The position numbers were made by a program, and so were the translations under genes. From NCBI RefSeq assembly GCF_001751365.1, contig NZ_LJGT01000040.1, positions 186,001 through 250,000 of the forward strand: a DNA stretch of 64,000 bases, read 5' to 3'. The notes beneath the pieces are model-generated. The model ran no database searches and was not told the origin of the DNA. It saw only the letters and a list, made by a program, of their open reading frames with translations. The first letter of the stretch is position 1; every line of letters starts with the position of its first letter. Below are positions 44,601 through 53,465 of the stretch, in pieces. Source of the DNA: Streptomyces abyssalis. Its GTDB lineage: Bacteria > Actinomycetota > Actinomycetes > Streptomycetales > Streptomycetaceae.

Positions 44601-45785
44601 GGTCTGCGCATGGTGCAGGCGTTCCGGCGCGAGCGGCGCGGCACCGCTCGCTTCGCCGAGCGCAGCGACGGCTACCGGCAGGCGCGGGTGCGCGGCCAGT
44701 GGCTGATCTCGGTCTACTTCCCCTTCGTGCAGCTGCTCGCCTCGCTGGCCACGGCCGGGGTGCTGGTCGTCGGCGCCGGACGGATCGACGAAGGGACGCT
44801 CACGGCGGGCGGACTGGTGGCCTACCTGCTCTACATCGAGCTGTTCTTCTCCCCGGTGCAGCAGCTCTCCCAGGTCTTCGACGGCTACCAGCAGGCGTCG
44901 GTCTCGCTCGGCCGCATCCAGCAGCTTCTGCGTGAGAAGACGACCACGCCGGCGCCCGCGGACCCGCGCGAGGTGGACTCGCTGCGCGGTGAGATCACCT
45001 TCGAGGACGTGCACTTCCGCTACGCCACCGCCGAGGGCGGCACACACGAGGAGGAGGCGCTCTCGGGCATCCGCCTGACGGTTCCGGCGGGGCAGACGGT
45101 CGCGTTCGTCGGTGAGACGGGCGCGGGCAAGTCCACCCTCGTCAAGCTGGTCGCCCGGTTCTACGACCCGACGGCGGGCGCCGTGCTCGTGGACGGTGCG
45201 GACCTGCGGACGCTCGACCTGCCCGCGTACCGGCACCGGCTCGGCGTCGTACCGCAGGAGCCGTACCTCTTCCCGGGCACGGTGCGCGACGCCATCGCCT
45301 ACGGGCGCAGCGACGCGAGCGACGCCCAAGTCGAGGCGGCGGCAAGGGCGGTGGGCGCGCACGACATGATCGCCACACTGACCGGCGGCTATCTGCACCC
45401 CGTGTCCGAGCGCGGCCGCAACCTCTCCGCCGGACAGCGGCAGCTCATCGCGCTGGCGCGCGCGGAGCTCGTCGACCCGGACGTGCTGCTGCTGGACGAG
45501 GCGACGGCGGCGCTCGACCTGGCGACGGAGTCGCTGGTGAACCAGGCGACGGACCGGCTGTCGGGGCGGCGCACCACGCTCGTCGTGGCGCACCGGCTCA
45601 CCACGGCCGCGCGCGCCGACAGGGTCGTGGTCCTGGACCACGGGCGGATCGTCGAGGACGGCACGCACGAGGAACTCCTCGCGCGGGACGGGCGGTACGC
45701 GCGGTTGTGGCGGGTCTTCGTGGGCGGGACGGAACGGCCGGACGGCGTACGGACGACAACTGGCGCTCCGCATTCAAAAGTTTGA
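41691..45785 (+). CDS. fused tandem ABC exporter (TMD-NBD-TMD-NBD)
   Basis: A 1364-residue full transporter in one chain. After a Pro/Gly/Asp-rich N-tail, TMD1 (about 75-370), NBD1 (Walker A GSSGSGKST near 451, signature LSGGQ, Walker B LLLLDD with D580), a low-complexity linker (about 660-760), TMD2 (about 790-1080), and NBD2 (Walker A GETGAGKST near 1141, signature LSAGQ, Walker B LLLDEATAALD with E1270). The catalytic Glu is Asp in NBD1 and the signature Gly is Ala in NBD2, so one ATP site is degenerate, as in heterodimeric exporters. GTG 41691 has GGAGGCGAAGGA upstream. Probable drug or lipid exporter. Confidence 0.92.
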   Translation: MTTDTGTEPAEDEPDGQDLLTKGTGPGPASPKSPGDPDGPDGPKGPEGQQAPPPPPPQGWARRLTAYCWRYKRAVVLAVGASLAGMGVMALVPLLTKVIIDDVVVGNDGGLALWIGLLLLAAAAVYVLTYARRYYGGGLALDVQHDLRTEMYRAIIRLDGRSQDELSTGQVVGRGTSDLQLVQSLLFMLPMMIGNVLLFAVALVVMIVLSPMLTLVSLAVFPALWWIANLSRTRLFPATWYAQQQAGAVASVVDGAVTGVRVVKGFGQEEQEKRKLRDISRELFAARMRTVRLNSRYTPALQSVPSLGQVGMLALGGWMATRGEITLGTFVAFSTYLAQLVGPVRMLAMMLTVGQQARAGVERVYELIDTEPQMHERPDAHELPADAEASVEFDDVSFGYERQDGPADGRTEDAGGSDAAHGGPPAPAARGTVLDGFRLRVEPGETVAVVGSSGSGKSTLAMLLPRYYDVTGGAVRVGGHDVRDLTIGSLRSAIGLVPENSFLFSDSIRENIAYGSPDATDEQIAAAARIAQADGFIRELPEGYDTTVGEQGLTLSGGQRQRIALARAVLTDPRLLLLDDATSAVDAHVEYEIHEALRSVMAGRTTLLIAHRQSTLALADRIAVLDRGRLADVGTHEELTERCSLYRRLLTDPDELGEVERDPAGLAMAAGGDGTGHARGDGRGAGTSAAVEPGVTPGLWVREKDSSPDEGATASGGSDLAGAQAGRPGGFAAELAAMPGSPELLARVAALPPAEDVPEVDEEGAERPEESYGLRRLLRGFGAALAVALLFAALDAAFGLALPVLIRNGIDDGVQKAALGAVWTAAALALVVVTGQWAAQYAAMRLTGRTGERVLYALRVKIFAQLQRLGLDYYERHLAGAVMTRMTTDVDALSTFLQTGLVTAVVSVFTFLGILIALFVLDVQLALVVFATLPVLIVGTVYFRRHSVKAYELARERVSVVNADLQESVAGLRMVQAFRRERRGTARFAERSDGYRQARVRGQWLISVYFPFVQLLASLATAGVLVVGAGRIDEGTLTAGGLVAYLLYIELFFSPVQQLSQVFDGYQQASVSLGRIQQLLREKTTTPAPADPREVDSLRGEITFEDVHFRYATAEGGTHEEEALSGIRLTVPAGQTVAFVGETGAGKSTLVKLVARFYDPTAGAVLVDGADLRTLDLPAYRHRLGVVPQEPYLFPGTVRDAIAYGRSDASDAQVEAAARAVGAHDMIATLTGGYLHPVSERGRNLSAGQRQLIALARAELVDPDVLLLDEATAALDLATESLVNQATDRLSGRRTTLVVAHRLTTAARADRVVVLDHGRIVEDGTHEELLARDGRYARLWRVFVGGTERPDGVRTTTGAPHSKV

Positions 45786-45837
45786 CGAAAAAGCGCTGGC
45801 TGTTGACTGGATGTGTTCACAACTTTAGGTTCGGTCC

Positions 45838-48612
45838 ATGCTCGGACCGTCTCGTCGTCATTCCCCCTCGCGAGGTGCCAGGCGGTGGGACTCCCGCCGT
45901 CTGGCGCTGCCGCTGCTCGCCTGCACCCTCGTGGCAGCAGTGCCGCAGGCCTCGACCACCGCTCCGCCGGGCGCCGTTGCCCCCGCCCCCGCGTCCGACG
46001 GGCCCGGCGGGCGCGACGGCTGGGTGCTCACCTCGCACGAGAAGGACCCCGACGACAGCTACCGCGCATACGTCGGCAACGGCTATCTCGGCCAGCGCAT
46101 CGCACCGTCCGGCTCGGGTTACAGCGCGGGCGGCGAGAAGTCCGGCTGGCCGCTGTTCACGCCGCGCTACGACGGCTCATTCGTCTCCGGTCTCTACGCG
46201 CACAACCAGAAGACCGCCGAGAACAGGCAGGCCCTGGCCGCACTCCCCACCTGGACCGGCCTGAACGTCGCCACCGGCGGCCAGGACGGCGAGACCTTCT
46301 CCTCCGGCACCCCGGCCGGCCGCGTCTCGGACTACGAGCAGTCCCTCGACATGCGCCGCGGGCTGGTGCGCACCTCGCTCACCTGGACCGCGAAGGACGG
46401 ACGCGCCACGGACCTGACGTACGAGGTGCTCGCGGACCGCAACCGTCAGCACTCGGGCGCGGTCCGCGTACGGATGCGGCCGCACTGGAGCGGCGAGGCG
46501 CGCGTCACCGACGTGCTCGACGGCCGTGGCGCCCGCCGCATCTCGCAGACCGGCGGCGGCGACCGCACCGACGCCGGAAAGGGAGCGCCGCAGGACCGGC
46601 AGAGCATGGACGTCGCGTTCCGTACGCACGGCACGAAGGTCGGGGGAGCGGTCGCCTCGACTCTGCGCCCTGGCCCCGGAGTACGTGCGACAAGTGAACA
46701 CAAGGCTGGACCCGCATCGAAGCTGACGGCCAGGCAGGGCGTCTCGTTCGAGGCGCGTGAGGGCAGGACGTACGAGTTCACCAAGTACGTCGGCGTGGAC
46801 ACCGCGCACACCTCGGACGCCCCCGAGCGCAGCGCACTGACCGCCTCCCGCGAGGCCGCAGCCCGCGGCTGGGAGCGCACCTACCCGGCGCACTCGGCCG
46901 CGTGGAAGCGGCTGTGGCGCAGCGACATCCGGGTCGGCGGCCGCCCCGAGCTGCAGAAGTGGCTCCGTTCCGCCCAGTACGGGCTGCTCGCCGCCACCAG
47001 GCGCGGCGGCGACGACAGCATCGCACCCGCGGGCCTCACCAGCGACAACTACGCGGGCGTCGTCTTCTGGGACGCGGAGACGTGGATGTACCCGGGCCTG
47101 CTCTCCGGGCACCCGGACCTCGCGAAGTCCGTGCTCGACTACCGCTACCGCACACGCGAGGGTGCCGCCGCCAACGCCAGCAAGCTCGGCTACGACGGCC
47201 TCTTCTACGGCTGGAACACCGGCAGGGACGGCGACCTGTGGAAGGAGTGCCACAGCTGGGACCCGCCGCACTGCCGCACGCAGAACCATCTGCAGAGCGA
47301 CATCGCGCTCGCGAACTGGCAGTACTACCTCGCCACCGGCGACAAGCAGTGGCTGCGCGAACGCGGCTGGCCCGTACTCAAGGGCATCGCCGAGTTCTGG
47401 GCGAGCCGCGTGCACAAGAACGGCGACGGCAGCTACTCCATCAAGAACGTCGCGGGCCCGGACGAGTACAGCAACGGCGTCGACGACGGCGTCTTCACCA
47501 ACGCCGGCGCCGCCACGTCTCTCCGCCAGGCCGCACGGGCCGCTCAACTGCTGGGCGAGGAGGCGCCGCCGCGGTGGAAGGAGATCGCCGGCAAGCTGCG
47601 CATCCCCTTCGACGAGAAGAACAAGGTCTTCGAGCAGTACGACGGCTACGAAGGCTCCACCATCAAGCAGGCCGACACGGTGCTGCTCCAATACCCGCTC
47701 CAGTGGCCGATGTCCAAGGCCACCGCGCGGCGCACCCTCGACCACTACGCGGCCCGCACCGACCCCGACGGGCCCGCCATGACGGACTCCGTGCACGCCG
47801 TGGACGCCGCGCAGAACGACGAGCCCGGCTGCTCGACGTACACGTACCTCAAGCGTTCCATCGAGCCGTTCGTACGCGGACCCTTCGCGCTCTTCTCCGA
47901 GGCGCGCGGCGAGAAGGCCGGAGCGGCCGACCCGCACGCGGGGCAGCCCGCACAGGACTTCGTCACCGGGAAGGGCGGCTTCCTGCAGGTCTTCACCCAC
48001 GGCCTGACCGGGCAGCGGCCGGCCGAGGGAGAACTGAAGCTCGACCCGATGCTTCCGCCGCAGCTCTCCGAGGGCGTCACGCTCAAGGGGCAGCGCTGGC
48101 AGGGGCGTACGTACGACATCGAACTCGGCGCGCACCGCACCACCGTCCGCCTCACCGGCGGTGAGCCCTTCACGGTCCGGACGCCGCACGGCGAGCAGAC
48201 CGTCAGCGAGGAGGCCCCGGCGGTGCTCAAGACCCGCCGCCCCGACCAGGACCCGACGCCGAACCTCGCCCGCTGCCGCGACGCGGACGCCTCCTCGGAG
48301 GAGTCCGGCATGTACGCGGACGCCGCCGTCGACGGCAACGCGGCCACGGCATGGACGCCGGACGGCAAGAAGGGCTCGCTGACGGTACGCCTCGCCCGCA
48401 GCGTGAAGGGCGGCAGCATCGAGCCGGAGTGGGACGGCGGGAAGCCCGCGAGCCACCGGACGGAGGTGTCGGCCGACGGACGGCACTGGCGCGAGGCGGA
48501 CGACGGCAAGCCGGACGAACACGGAAAGCCGTACCGCTACGTACGGGTCTCGGTCACCTCCGCGGACGCCGGGAAGCCCACGGGCATCGAGGAGTTGAGG
48601 GTGACGGACTGA
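45838..48612 (+). CDS. secreted GH65 glycoside hydrolase with C-terminal F5/8-type domain
   Basis: A 924-residue exported enzyme. A basic N-tail and hydrophobic helix (about 20-40) form the signal. The GH65 N-terminal beta-sandwich (about 60-340) leads to the (alpha/alpha)6 barrel with VFWDAETWMYPGLL and the general acid Glu in AGPDEYSNGVDD. After a short beta domain, the last 135 residues (NLARCRDADASS, DGNAATAWTPDG) form a discoidin/CBM32-like carbohydrate-binding module. Closest in form to extracellular acid trehalases. It starts 52 nt after the exporter stop. Ends in a convergent terminator. Confidence 0.85.
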   Translation: MLGPSRRHSPSRGARRWDSRRLALPLLACTLVAAVPQASTTAPPGAVAPAPASDGPGGRDGWVLTSHEKDPDDSYRAYVGNGYLGQRIAPSGSGYSAGGEKSGWPLFTPRYDGSFVSGLYAHNQKTAENRQALAALPTWTGLNVATGGQDGETFSSGTPAGRVSDYEQSLDMRRGLVRTSLTWTAKDGRATDLTYEVLADRNRQHSGAVRVRMRPHWSGEARVTDVLDGRGARRISQTGGGDRTDAGKGAPQDRQSMDVAFRTHGTKVGGAVASTLRPGPGVRATSEHKAGPASKLTARQGVSFEAREGRTYEFTKYVGVDTAHTSDAPERSALTASREAAARGWERTYPAHSAAWKRLWRSDIRVGGRPELQKWLRSAQYGLLAATRRGGDDSIAPAGLTSDNYAGVVFWDAETWMYPGLLSGHPDLAKSVLDYRYRTREGAAANASKLGYDGLFYGWNTGRDGDLWKECHSWDPPHCRTQNHLQSDIALANWQYYLATGDKQWLRERGWPVLKGIAEFWASRVHKNGDGSYSIKNVAGPDEYSNGVDDGVFTNAGAATSLRQAARAAQLLGEEAPPRWKEIAGKLRIPFDEKNKVFEQYDGYEGSTIKQADTVLLQYPLQWPMSKATARRTLDHYAARTDPDGPAMTDSVHAVDAAQNDEPGCSTYTYLKRSIEPFVRGPFALFSEARGEKAGAADPHAGQPAQDFVTGKGGFLQVFTHGLTGQRPAEGELKLDPMLPPQLSEGVTLKGQRWQGRTYDIELGAHRTTVRLTGGEPFTVRTPHGEQTVSEEAPAVLKTRRPDQDPTPNLARCRDADASSEESGMYADAAVDGNAATAWTPDGKKGSLTVRLARSVKGGSIEPEWDGGKPASHRTEVSADGRHWREADDGKPDEHGKPYRYVRVSVTSADAGKPTGIEELRVTD

Positions 48613-48618
48613 CCCCCC

Positions 48619-48649
48619 GCACGGCCGCGCGGACCTCGCGCGGCCGTGC
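48619..48649. terminator. convergent terminator between GH65 and Nudix genes
   Basis: GCACGGCCGCGCG and CGCGCGGCCGTGC make a perfect 13-bp stem with a 5-nt loop between converging genes. Confidence 0.8.
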
Positions 48650-48663
48650 CCGCCGCCGGGCGC

Positions 48664-49170
48664 TCAGTCCCTGCACAGCTCCACGATGTACTCGTCGACC
48701 GTCTGCACCATGCCGCCGCCCGGGAACGGTTCGCCGTCAGCGCGCCAGTGCACCGCCGAGACCTCGCTGTTGGGCGCGAACGTACGCGGCCTGTCGGTGC
48801 GCGCCGTGAACACCCCGCCGTACAGGACGCGTCCGGACGTGCCGAGCGCCGTGCACGTGTGACCCACGAACCGCATCGCGTCCGCCTCCAGCGGCTGACC
48901 GGTCTCCTCCCACAACTCCCGCACTGCCGCGGCCCTCGGCGACTCACCGGGTTCGATCCCGCCGCCGGGCAGCTCCCAGCACTCGCGTTCGCGCTCGTAG
49001 ACCATCAGCACCCGGTCGCCGTGCCAGAGCACCACCAGCGCGTAACCCATGGGCGCGTCCTCGAACCTGGCGTCCTCGGGCTGCTCCCGCGCGTCGTGGA
49101 AGGAGAGCAGAGCCATGTTGCGCGGCCCGGTGGCAAGCGGCGCGGGCTGATGCTGCCGGTAGTCGGTCAT
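48664..49170 (-). CDS. Nudix hydrolase
   Basis: A 168-residue pyrophosphohydrolase. The Nudix box reads GGGIEPGESPRAAAVRELWE followed by ETG, with all catalytic Glu residues present. The N-terminal strand YALVVLWHGDRVLMVYERER and later SAVHWRADGEPF are standard. Substrate not predictable (nucleotide or nucleotide-sugar). ATG 49170 lacks a strong ribosome-binding site. It is single, divergent from the flavin amine oxidase gene. Confidence 0.92.
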   Translation of the reverse strand: MTDYRQHQPAPLATGPRNMALLSFHDAREQPEDARFEDAPMGYALVVLWHGDRVLMVYERERECWELPGGGIEPGESPRAAAVRELWEETGQPLEADAMRFVGHTCTALGTSGRVLYGGVFTARTDRPRTFAPNSEVSAVHWRADGEPFPGGGMVQTVDEYIVELCRD

Positions 49171-49359
49171 GCGAGGCAGCCTAGGGCGTATCCGTACAGT
49201 TCCTCCCCCGGATTCCGTCCGGGCGGGGCCCCGGCGCAGCGAGGGGGAGTGCCCCTGCGCTCCCGCCCAGGGGGAGGACGACGCCGCTTCGCGGACACGC
49301 TCTAGAGTCTGCCGTCTGGACCGGGCGCGAGACCGGCGGCCGGAAGGGGCGGGGGCACG

Positions 49360-50715
49360 ATGACCGGAAGACCACGCGGGACGATGCGGAGACACCTGCT
49401 GGCAGCGGGCTTCTCCGCGGCGGTCGCCGGCGGACTGGCCGGGAGCGGCCGGAGCGGCGGGGCAGCCACTCCGGCGTCGCTGCGGCGGTCCGGTGCGCTG
49501 CCCGAACCGGTGTCCTTCCTCCGTACGTCCTGGTCGGCCGACCCGTTCGCACTGGGCTCCTACTCCTTCCTCGCGCCCAGCCCTCTCGGTGTGAGGGCGC
49601 GGAAGCTGCTCGCGGCGCCCGTGGCCGGAAGGCTGCACTTCGCCGGCGAAGCCACCTCGTCCGGAGCCCCGGCCACCACCCACGGTGCGCTGGAGAGCGG
49701 GCGACGGGCCGCGAAGGAGATCGCCCGCGGCGGACGGGCGGGGCGGCACGTCGCCGTGGTGGGCGCCGGGTTCGCCGGCTTGGGCTGTGCGCGCGCCCTG
49801 GCCGACGCGGGTTTCGAGGTGACGGTCCTGGAGGCCCGCGACCGCGTGGGCGGCCGGATATGGACGGAGCGGATCGCCGGCGTGCCCGCCGAGATGGGTG
49901 CCTCCTGGATACACGGCTCCAAGGGCAATGTGATGACGCGCGTGCTGCGGCGAAGCGGCGGCAGCGGCACTGCGTTCGACTACGGCAGCGTCGCCGGGCG
50001 GGATGCCCGGGCCATGGCCGAACTCGCCCTGCACCGGCGGAAACTCGGCGACGTCGAAGAGCCCGACACGACCCCCGTGTCCGCGGTCTTCCCCGAGCAG
50101 CCCTCGGCCGCACTGCGGTACGCCGCGGCCGTCCACTACACCCAGGAGTACGCCGCCGACCCGGACCGGCTCGCGGTGACCGCCGAGCGCGAGGGGCGGG
50201 ATCTGCGTGGCCCGGACCTGCTGCTGCCCGACGGCTACGCCCGCCTGACCGATCACGTACGCGGCGAACTCCCCGTGCGCGACGGGACCGTGGTGACCGC
50301 GGTGCGACACCGCTCCGACGGTGTCACCCTCGCCCTGCGCGACGGCGGCGAGGTGACGGCCGACCACGCGGTGATCACCGTCCCGATCGGGGTGCTCAAG
50401 GCCGAGAGGATCTCGTTCGATCCGCCGCTGCCGCGGGAGAAGCAACAGGCGGTCGAGGCCCTCGGGTCGGGCCTGCTCGACAAGCTGTGGCTGGAGTTCC
50501 CGTACGTCTTCTGGGACCCGGACGCCGACGTCATCGAGTGGTTCGACCGGGACGCCCCGGGCCGGTGGTCCTGGTGGGTCAACGGCCGGAAGGCCTTCGG
50601 CAGGCCCGTGCTCCTCGGATTCAACGGCGGCCGGGCGGCCCGCGACCTGGCGCTCGTGTCCGACGACCGGATCGTCGGCTCCGCCATGAACGCGCTGCGC
50701 CGGATGCACCGTTGA
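49360..50715 (+). CDS. FAD-dependent amine oxidase-like protein, apparently circularly permuted
   Basis: A 451-residue exported flavoprotein (signal near MRRHLLAAGFSAAVAGG). Residues about 48-122 (EPVSFLRTSWSADPFALGSY, AGRLHFAGEATSS, THGALESGRRAAKEI) match what is normally the C-terminal end of flavin amine oxidases, including the pyrophosphate-binding FAGEATS. Only then come the N-terminal Rossmann dinucleotide fold (VAVVGAGFAGLGCARALA, near 131-161; EARDRVGGRIWT; EMGASWIHG), the substrate domain, and an end at VGSAMNALRRMHR, exactly where ordinary enzymes continue into RTxW. Activity likely if both halves fold together. Standalone. Confidence 0.85.
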   Translation: MTGRPRGTMRRHLLAAGFSAAVAGGLAGSGRSGGAATPASLRRSGALPEPVSFLRTSWSADPFALGSYSFLAPSPLGVRARKLLAAPVAGRLHFAGEATSSGAPATTHGALESGRRAAKEIARGGRAGRHVAVVGAGFAGLGCARALADAGFEVTVLEARDRVGGRIWTERIAGVPAEMGASWIHGSKGNVMTRVLRRSGGSGTAFDYGSVAGRDARAMAELALHRRKLGDVEEPDTTPVSAVFPEQPSAALRYAAAVHYTQEYAADPDRLAVTAEREGRDLRGPDLLLPDGYARLTDHVRGELPVRDGTVVTAVRHRSDGVTLALRDGGEVTADHAVITVPIGVLKAERISFDPPLPREKQQAVEALGSGLLDKLWLEFPYVFWDPDADVIEWFDRDAPGRWSWWVNGRKAFGRPVLLGFNGGRAARDLALVSDDRIVGSAMNALRRMHR

Positions 50716-50856
50716 CCGGCACGCGACACAGCGCCGGACCGGCCCCGGTGACGCCCCGGCCCTGGGTCGAGCGTCACACCTGGGAGGAATATCTAGCGGT
50801 GCCGCATCCCTCCCGGTAGGTTCACTCCGACCTTTGACGGATCCAGGGGAGAGCGC

Positions 50857-52266
50857 ATGCGAAGAACGCTCAGATGGACGCTGTCGCTGGCGGTGCTGAT
50901 AGGCACCGCGAGCGCCGGCGGAGCGTCGGCAGGGACCGCCACAGCGGCCGGAACCGACATCAAGGACCGCATCCTCGCTATCAAGGGGATGAGCTTCATC
51001 GAGGAGAAGAAGGTGGACGGCTACCGCTTCTTCCTCCTCAACTACGAACAGCCGGTGGACCACAGGAACCCGGAAAAGGGGACCTTCAAGCAGCGGATCT
51101 CGCTTCTCCACAAGGCCGAGGACCGCCCCAACATCTTCTTCACCTCCGGTTACGACCTGAACCCGGAGCCCAGGCGCAGCGAGCCGACGCAGATGACCGA
51201 CGGCAACCAGGTCTCCATGGAGTACCGGTTCTTCACGCCGTCCAGGCCCGACCCGGCCGACTGGTCGAAGCTCGACATCTGGCAGGCGGCCAGCGACCAG
51301 CACCGCATCTTCAAGGCGCTGAACAAGATCTACGGCGAGCGCTGGATCTCCACGGGCGGCAGCAAGGGCGGAATGACGGCGACCTACTACCGCCGCTTCT
51401 ACCCGAAGGACATGGACGGCACCGTCGCCTACGTCGCGCCCAACGACGTGAACAACGACGAGGACTCGGCGTACTACGACTTCTTCGAGAAGGTCGGCTC
51501 CGACAAGTGCCGCGACCGGCTCAACGCGACGCAGCACGAGATCTTCGAACGCCGCGGCGAGATGGTGAAGCGGCTGAAGAAGCTGGCCAAGGAGGAGGGC
51601 TGGACCTTCAAGCTGGCGGGCAGCGCGGACAAGGCGTTCGAACTCGTCGCGCAGGACCTGGTGTGGGGCTTCTGGCAGTACCAGCTGGAAGAGGAGGCAT
51701 GCGACAAGGTGCCCTCCGAGAAGGCCAAGACCCAGGAACTGTGGGACTGGGCCAATGAGACCGGCGGCTGGGAGGCCGGTGCCGACCAGGGCATGCTGCC
51801 GTACACGCCGTACTACTTCCAGGCCGGTACGCAGATGGGCTCGCCGGACTACGAGTCGCCGCTCCTGGACGACGTACGCAAGTACCCCGGGCTGAACAAG
51901 CCCCGCACGTACGTGCCCCGGGACATCCCGATGAAGTTCGACTCCAAGGCGATGAAGGACATCGACAAGTGGGTCCGCGGGCACGCCTCGCAGATGCTCT
52001 TCGTCAACGGGCAGAACGACCCGTGGAGCGCCGAGCCGTTCAGCGTCGGCAAGGGCACGAAGGACGCGCACGTCTTCACGGCGCCCGGTGCCAACCACGG
52101 CGCGAACATCGCCGGGCTGAGCGCGAAGGACAAGAAGGCTGCGACTGCCGCGCTTCTGAAGTGGGCCGACGCCGAGCCCGCGAAGGGCGCACAGCCCAAG
52201 CGCCTGACGAAGTACGACGGGGACCTGGACCGTCCCGTCGAGCAGGAGCGGATGCTGCGGCCGTGA
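50857..52266 (+). CDS. secreted S37 tripeptidyl aminopeptidase (PS-10-like)
   Basis: A 469-residue exported serine peptidase that removes N-terminal tripeptides, first described from Streptomyces. Signal peptide (about 5-32). The nucleophile Ser sits in STGGSKGGMTATYYRRFYP, the Asp in FVNGQNDPWS, and His in PGANHGANIAG. FFTSGYDLN, VAYVAPNDVNND and the Lys-rich lid are family features. The ATG follows GGGGAGA by about 5 nt. A strong terminator lies 78 nt past the stop. Members of S37 have been linked to aerial development. Confidence 0.92.
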   Translation: MRRTLRWTLSLAVLIGTASAGGASAGTATAAGTDIKDRILAIKGMSFIEEKKVDGYRFFLLNYEQPVDHRNPEKGTFKQRISLLHKAEDRPNIFFTSGYDLNPEPRRSEPTQMTDGNQVSMEYRFFTPSRPDPADWSKLDIWQAASDQHRIFKALNKIYGERWISTGGSKGGMTATYYRRFYPKDMDGTVAYVAPNDVNNDEDSAYYDFFEKVGSDKCRDRLNATQHEIFERRGEMVKRLKKLAKEEGWTFKLAGSADKAFELVAQDLVWGFWQYQLEEEACDKVPSEKAKTQELWDWANETGGWEAGADQGMLPYTPYYFQAGTQMGSPDYESPLLDDVRKYPGLNKPRTYVPRDIPMKFDSKAMKDIDKWVRGHASQMLFVNGQNDPWSAEPFSVGKGTKDAHVFTAPGANHGANIAGLSAKDKKAATAALLKWADAEPAKGAQPKRLTKYDGDLDRPVEQERMLRP

Positions 52267-52343
52267 GGCCCGGGGCCGCGGACCGGCTGCGGACCGGCTG
52301 ACGTCCGGACGGAGTCCGGCTCTCCGCAGCCCTGACGCGGTCA

Positions 52344-52381
52344 GGTGCCCGCCCGGGGCATGTACGCCCCGGGCGGGCACC
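52344..52381 (+). terminator. terminator after S37 peptidase
   Basis: GGTGCCCGCCCGGGGC and GCCCCGGGCGGGCACC form a perfect 16-bp stem with a 6-nt loop ATGTAC, then TTCG. Confidence 0.85.
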
Positions 52382-52459
52382 TTCGCGTGTGCTGTCGGCT
52401 GCGTGTGCTGCCGGCGGGAGCCGCCGCCTGGACCCGGCGTCTGCTTCAGTTCCCGGACG

Positions 52460-53320
52460 TCAGTTCCCGGACATCAGGTCCCGCAGATGGTCCCGTACGG
52501 CCGGAAGCAGCGCGGGCAGCTCCGGCACCTCCGGATACCAGCGCTTCTCGTACTCCCAGCACAGCCACCCGCGGGACGGGTCCGAGTGCGCGCCCCCGGC
52601 GCTTCCGCTCGTGCCGACGGCCGCGATGGGGTCCTTCGTGTCGCCCGCGTGCGTCAGGAGCTTCACCACCTCGCGCAGCGGCAGCACGCCTTCACCGGGC
52701 GGCAGGGGAGTGGTGTCGTCGGCGGAGGCGATGTCCTTGACCTGCACATAGCCGAGGAACGGTGCGAGGAGACGCTGGCTGGTGCCGGGCTCCTCGCCGG
52801 CGCGCCAGGTGTGCATGACGTCCCACAGCGCGCCCGTCGAGGCATGGCCGACGGCGGCGAGCACGCGTGCGGCGTCCTCACCGGTGCTGTGCGAGTCGTG
52901 CGTCTCCAGCAGCAGCCGCACGCCCAGGTCGGCGGCGAGGGGCGCGAGGGCGGCCAGCCTGCGGGCGGCCGTGGCGTCGCTCTCCTCGCGGCTGCTGTCG
53001 CCGCCGCCGGGGAAGACCCGTACGAAGGGCGCGCCCAAGTCACGTGCCAGTTCGAGGAGTTCCTGGACGTCCGTGAGGACGGCGTCGTCGTCGCCCGGGG
53101 CGGCGACCTTGGCGTATCCCGCGACGGCGAGGATCTCCACCCCCGCCGCCTTGAACTCCTCGACCACGTCCACCCGCTCGGCGAGGGTCAGCCCCGGATG
53201 CACGGGCTCCTCCGGGTGGGCCCGCAGCTCCAGGCCCTCGAAGCCGGAGTCGGCGGCGAGACGTACGGCTTCGGGGACGGGGAGACCAGGGATGCCGAGG
53301 GTGGAGAAGGCGAGTCGCAT
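52460..53320 (-). CDS. TIM-barrel sugar phosphate isomerase/epimerase-like protein
   Basis: A 286-residue AP-endonuclease-2-type barrel (xylose-isomerase-like). Strand ends with metal-type acidic and His residues: GFEGLELRAHPEEP, VFPGGGDSS, LLLETHDSHSTGEDAARVL, ALWDVMHTWRAGE, YVQVKDI, and WLCWEYEKRWYPEV. Such proteins are keto-sugar epimerases or isomerases that follow Gfo/Idh dehydrogenases. ATG 53320 has no strong ribosome-binding site; GTG 53326 is the alternative. It lies 140 nt from lacI on the same strand and belongs functionally to the divergent catabolic locus. Confidence 0.85.
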   Translation of the reverse strand: MRLAFSTLGIPGLPVPEAVRLAADSGFEGLELRAHPEEPVHPGLTLAERVDVVEEFKAAGVEILAVAGYAKVAAPGDDDAVLTDVQELLELARDLGAPFVRVFPGGGDSSREESDATAARRLAALAPLAADLGVRLLLETHDSHSTGEDAARVLAAVGHASTGALWDVMHTWRAGEEPGTSQRLLAPFLGYVQVKDIASADDTTPLPPGEGVLPLREVVKLLTHAGDTKDPIAAVGTSGSAGGAHSDPSRGWLCWEYEKRWYPEVPELPALLPAVRDHLRDLMSGN

Positions 53321-53465
53321 GAGCACAGCGGATCAGATGCCCCTGTGCTCGTACAAGCTCCGGGCGTCAACTGGTCGTCTGTGCCCCCGCCCGCAGTGTG
53401 AGCGGGCGGCCGTGCAGCTCACACCGCCGGTGCCGATTCCGTACCGGCCGCGGTGCCCGTGGGTC

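Noticed and set aside
42339..45773. 1144-codon open frame antisense to the ABC exporter
   Set aside because: It mirrors the GC3 bias of the exporter on the other strand, has no domains, and overlaps a gene with all ABC motifs.
46177..48522. 781-codon antisense frame in the GH65 gene
   Set aside because: Low-complexity Val/Arg/Gly product with no motifs, opposite a well-supported enzyme.
48664..52380. Long minus frame covering the amine oxidase and peptidase genes
   Set aside because: Only its last 168 codons (Nudix) are real; the remainder is antisense to two genes with clear motifs.
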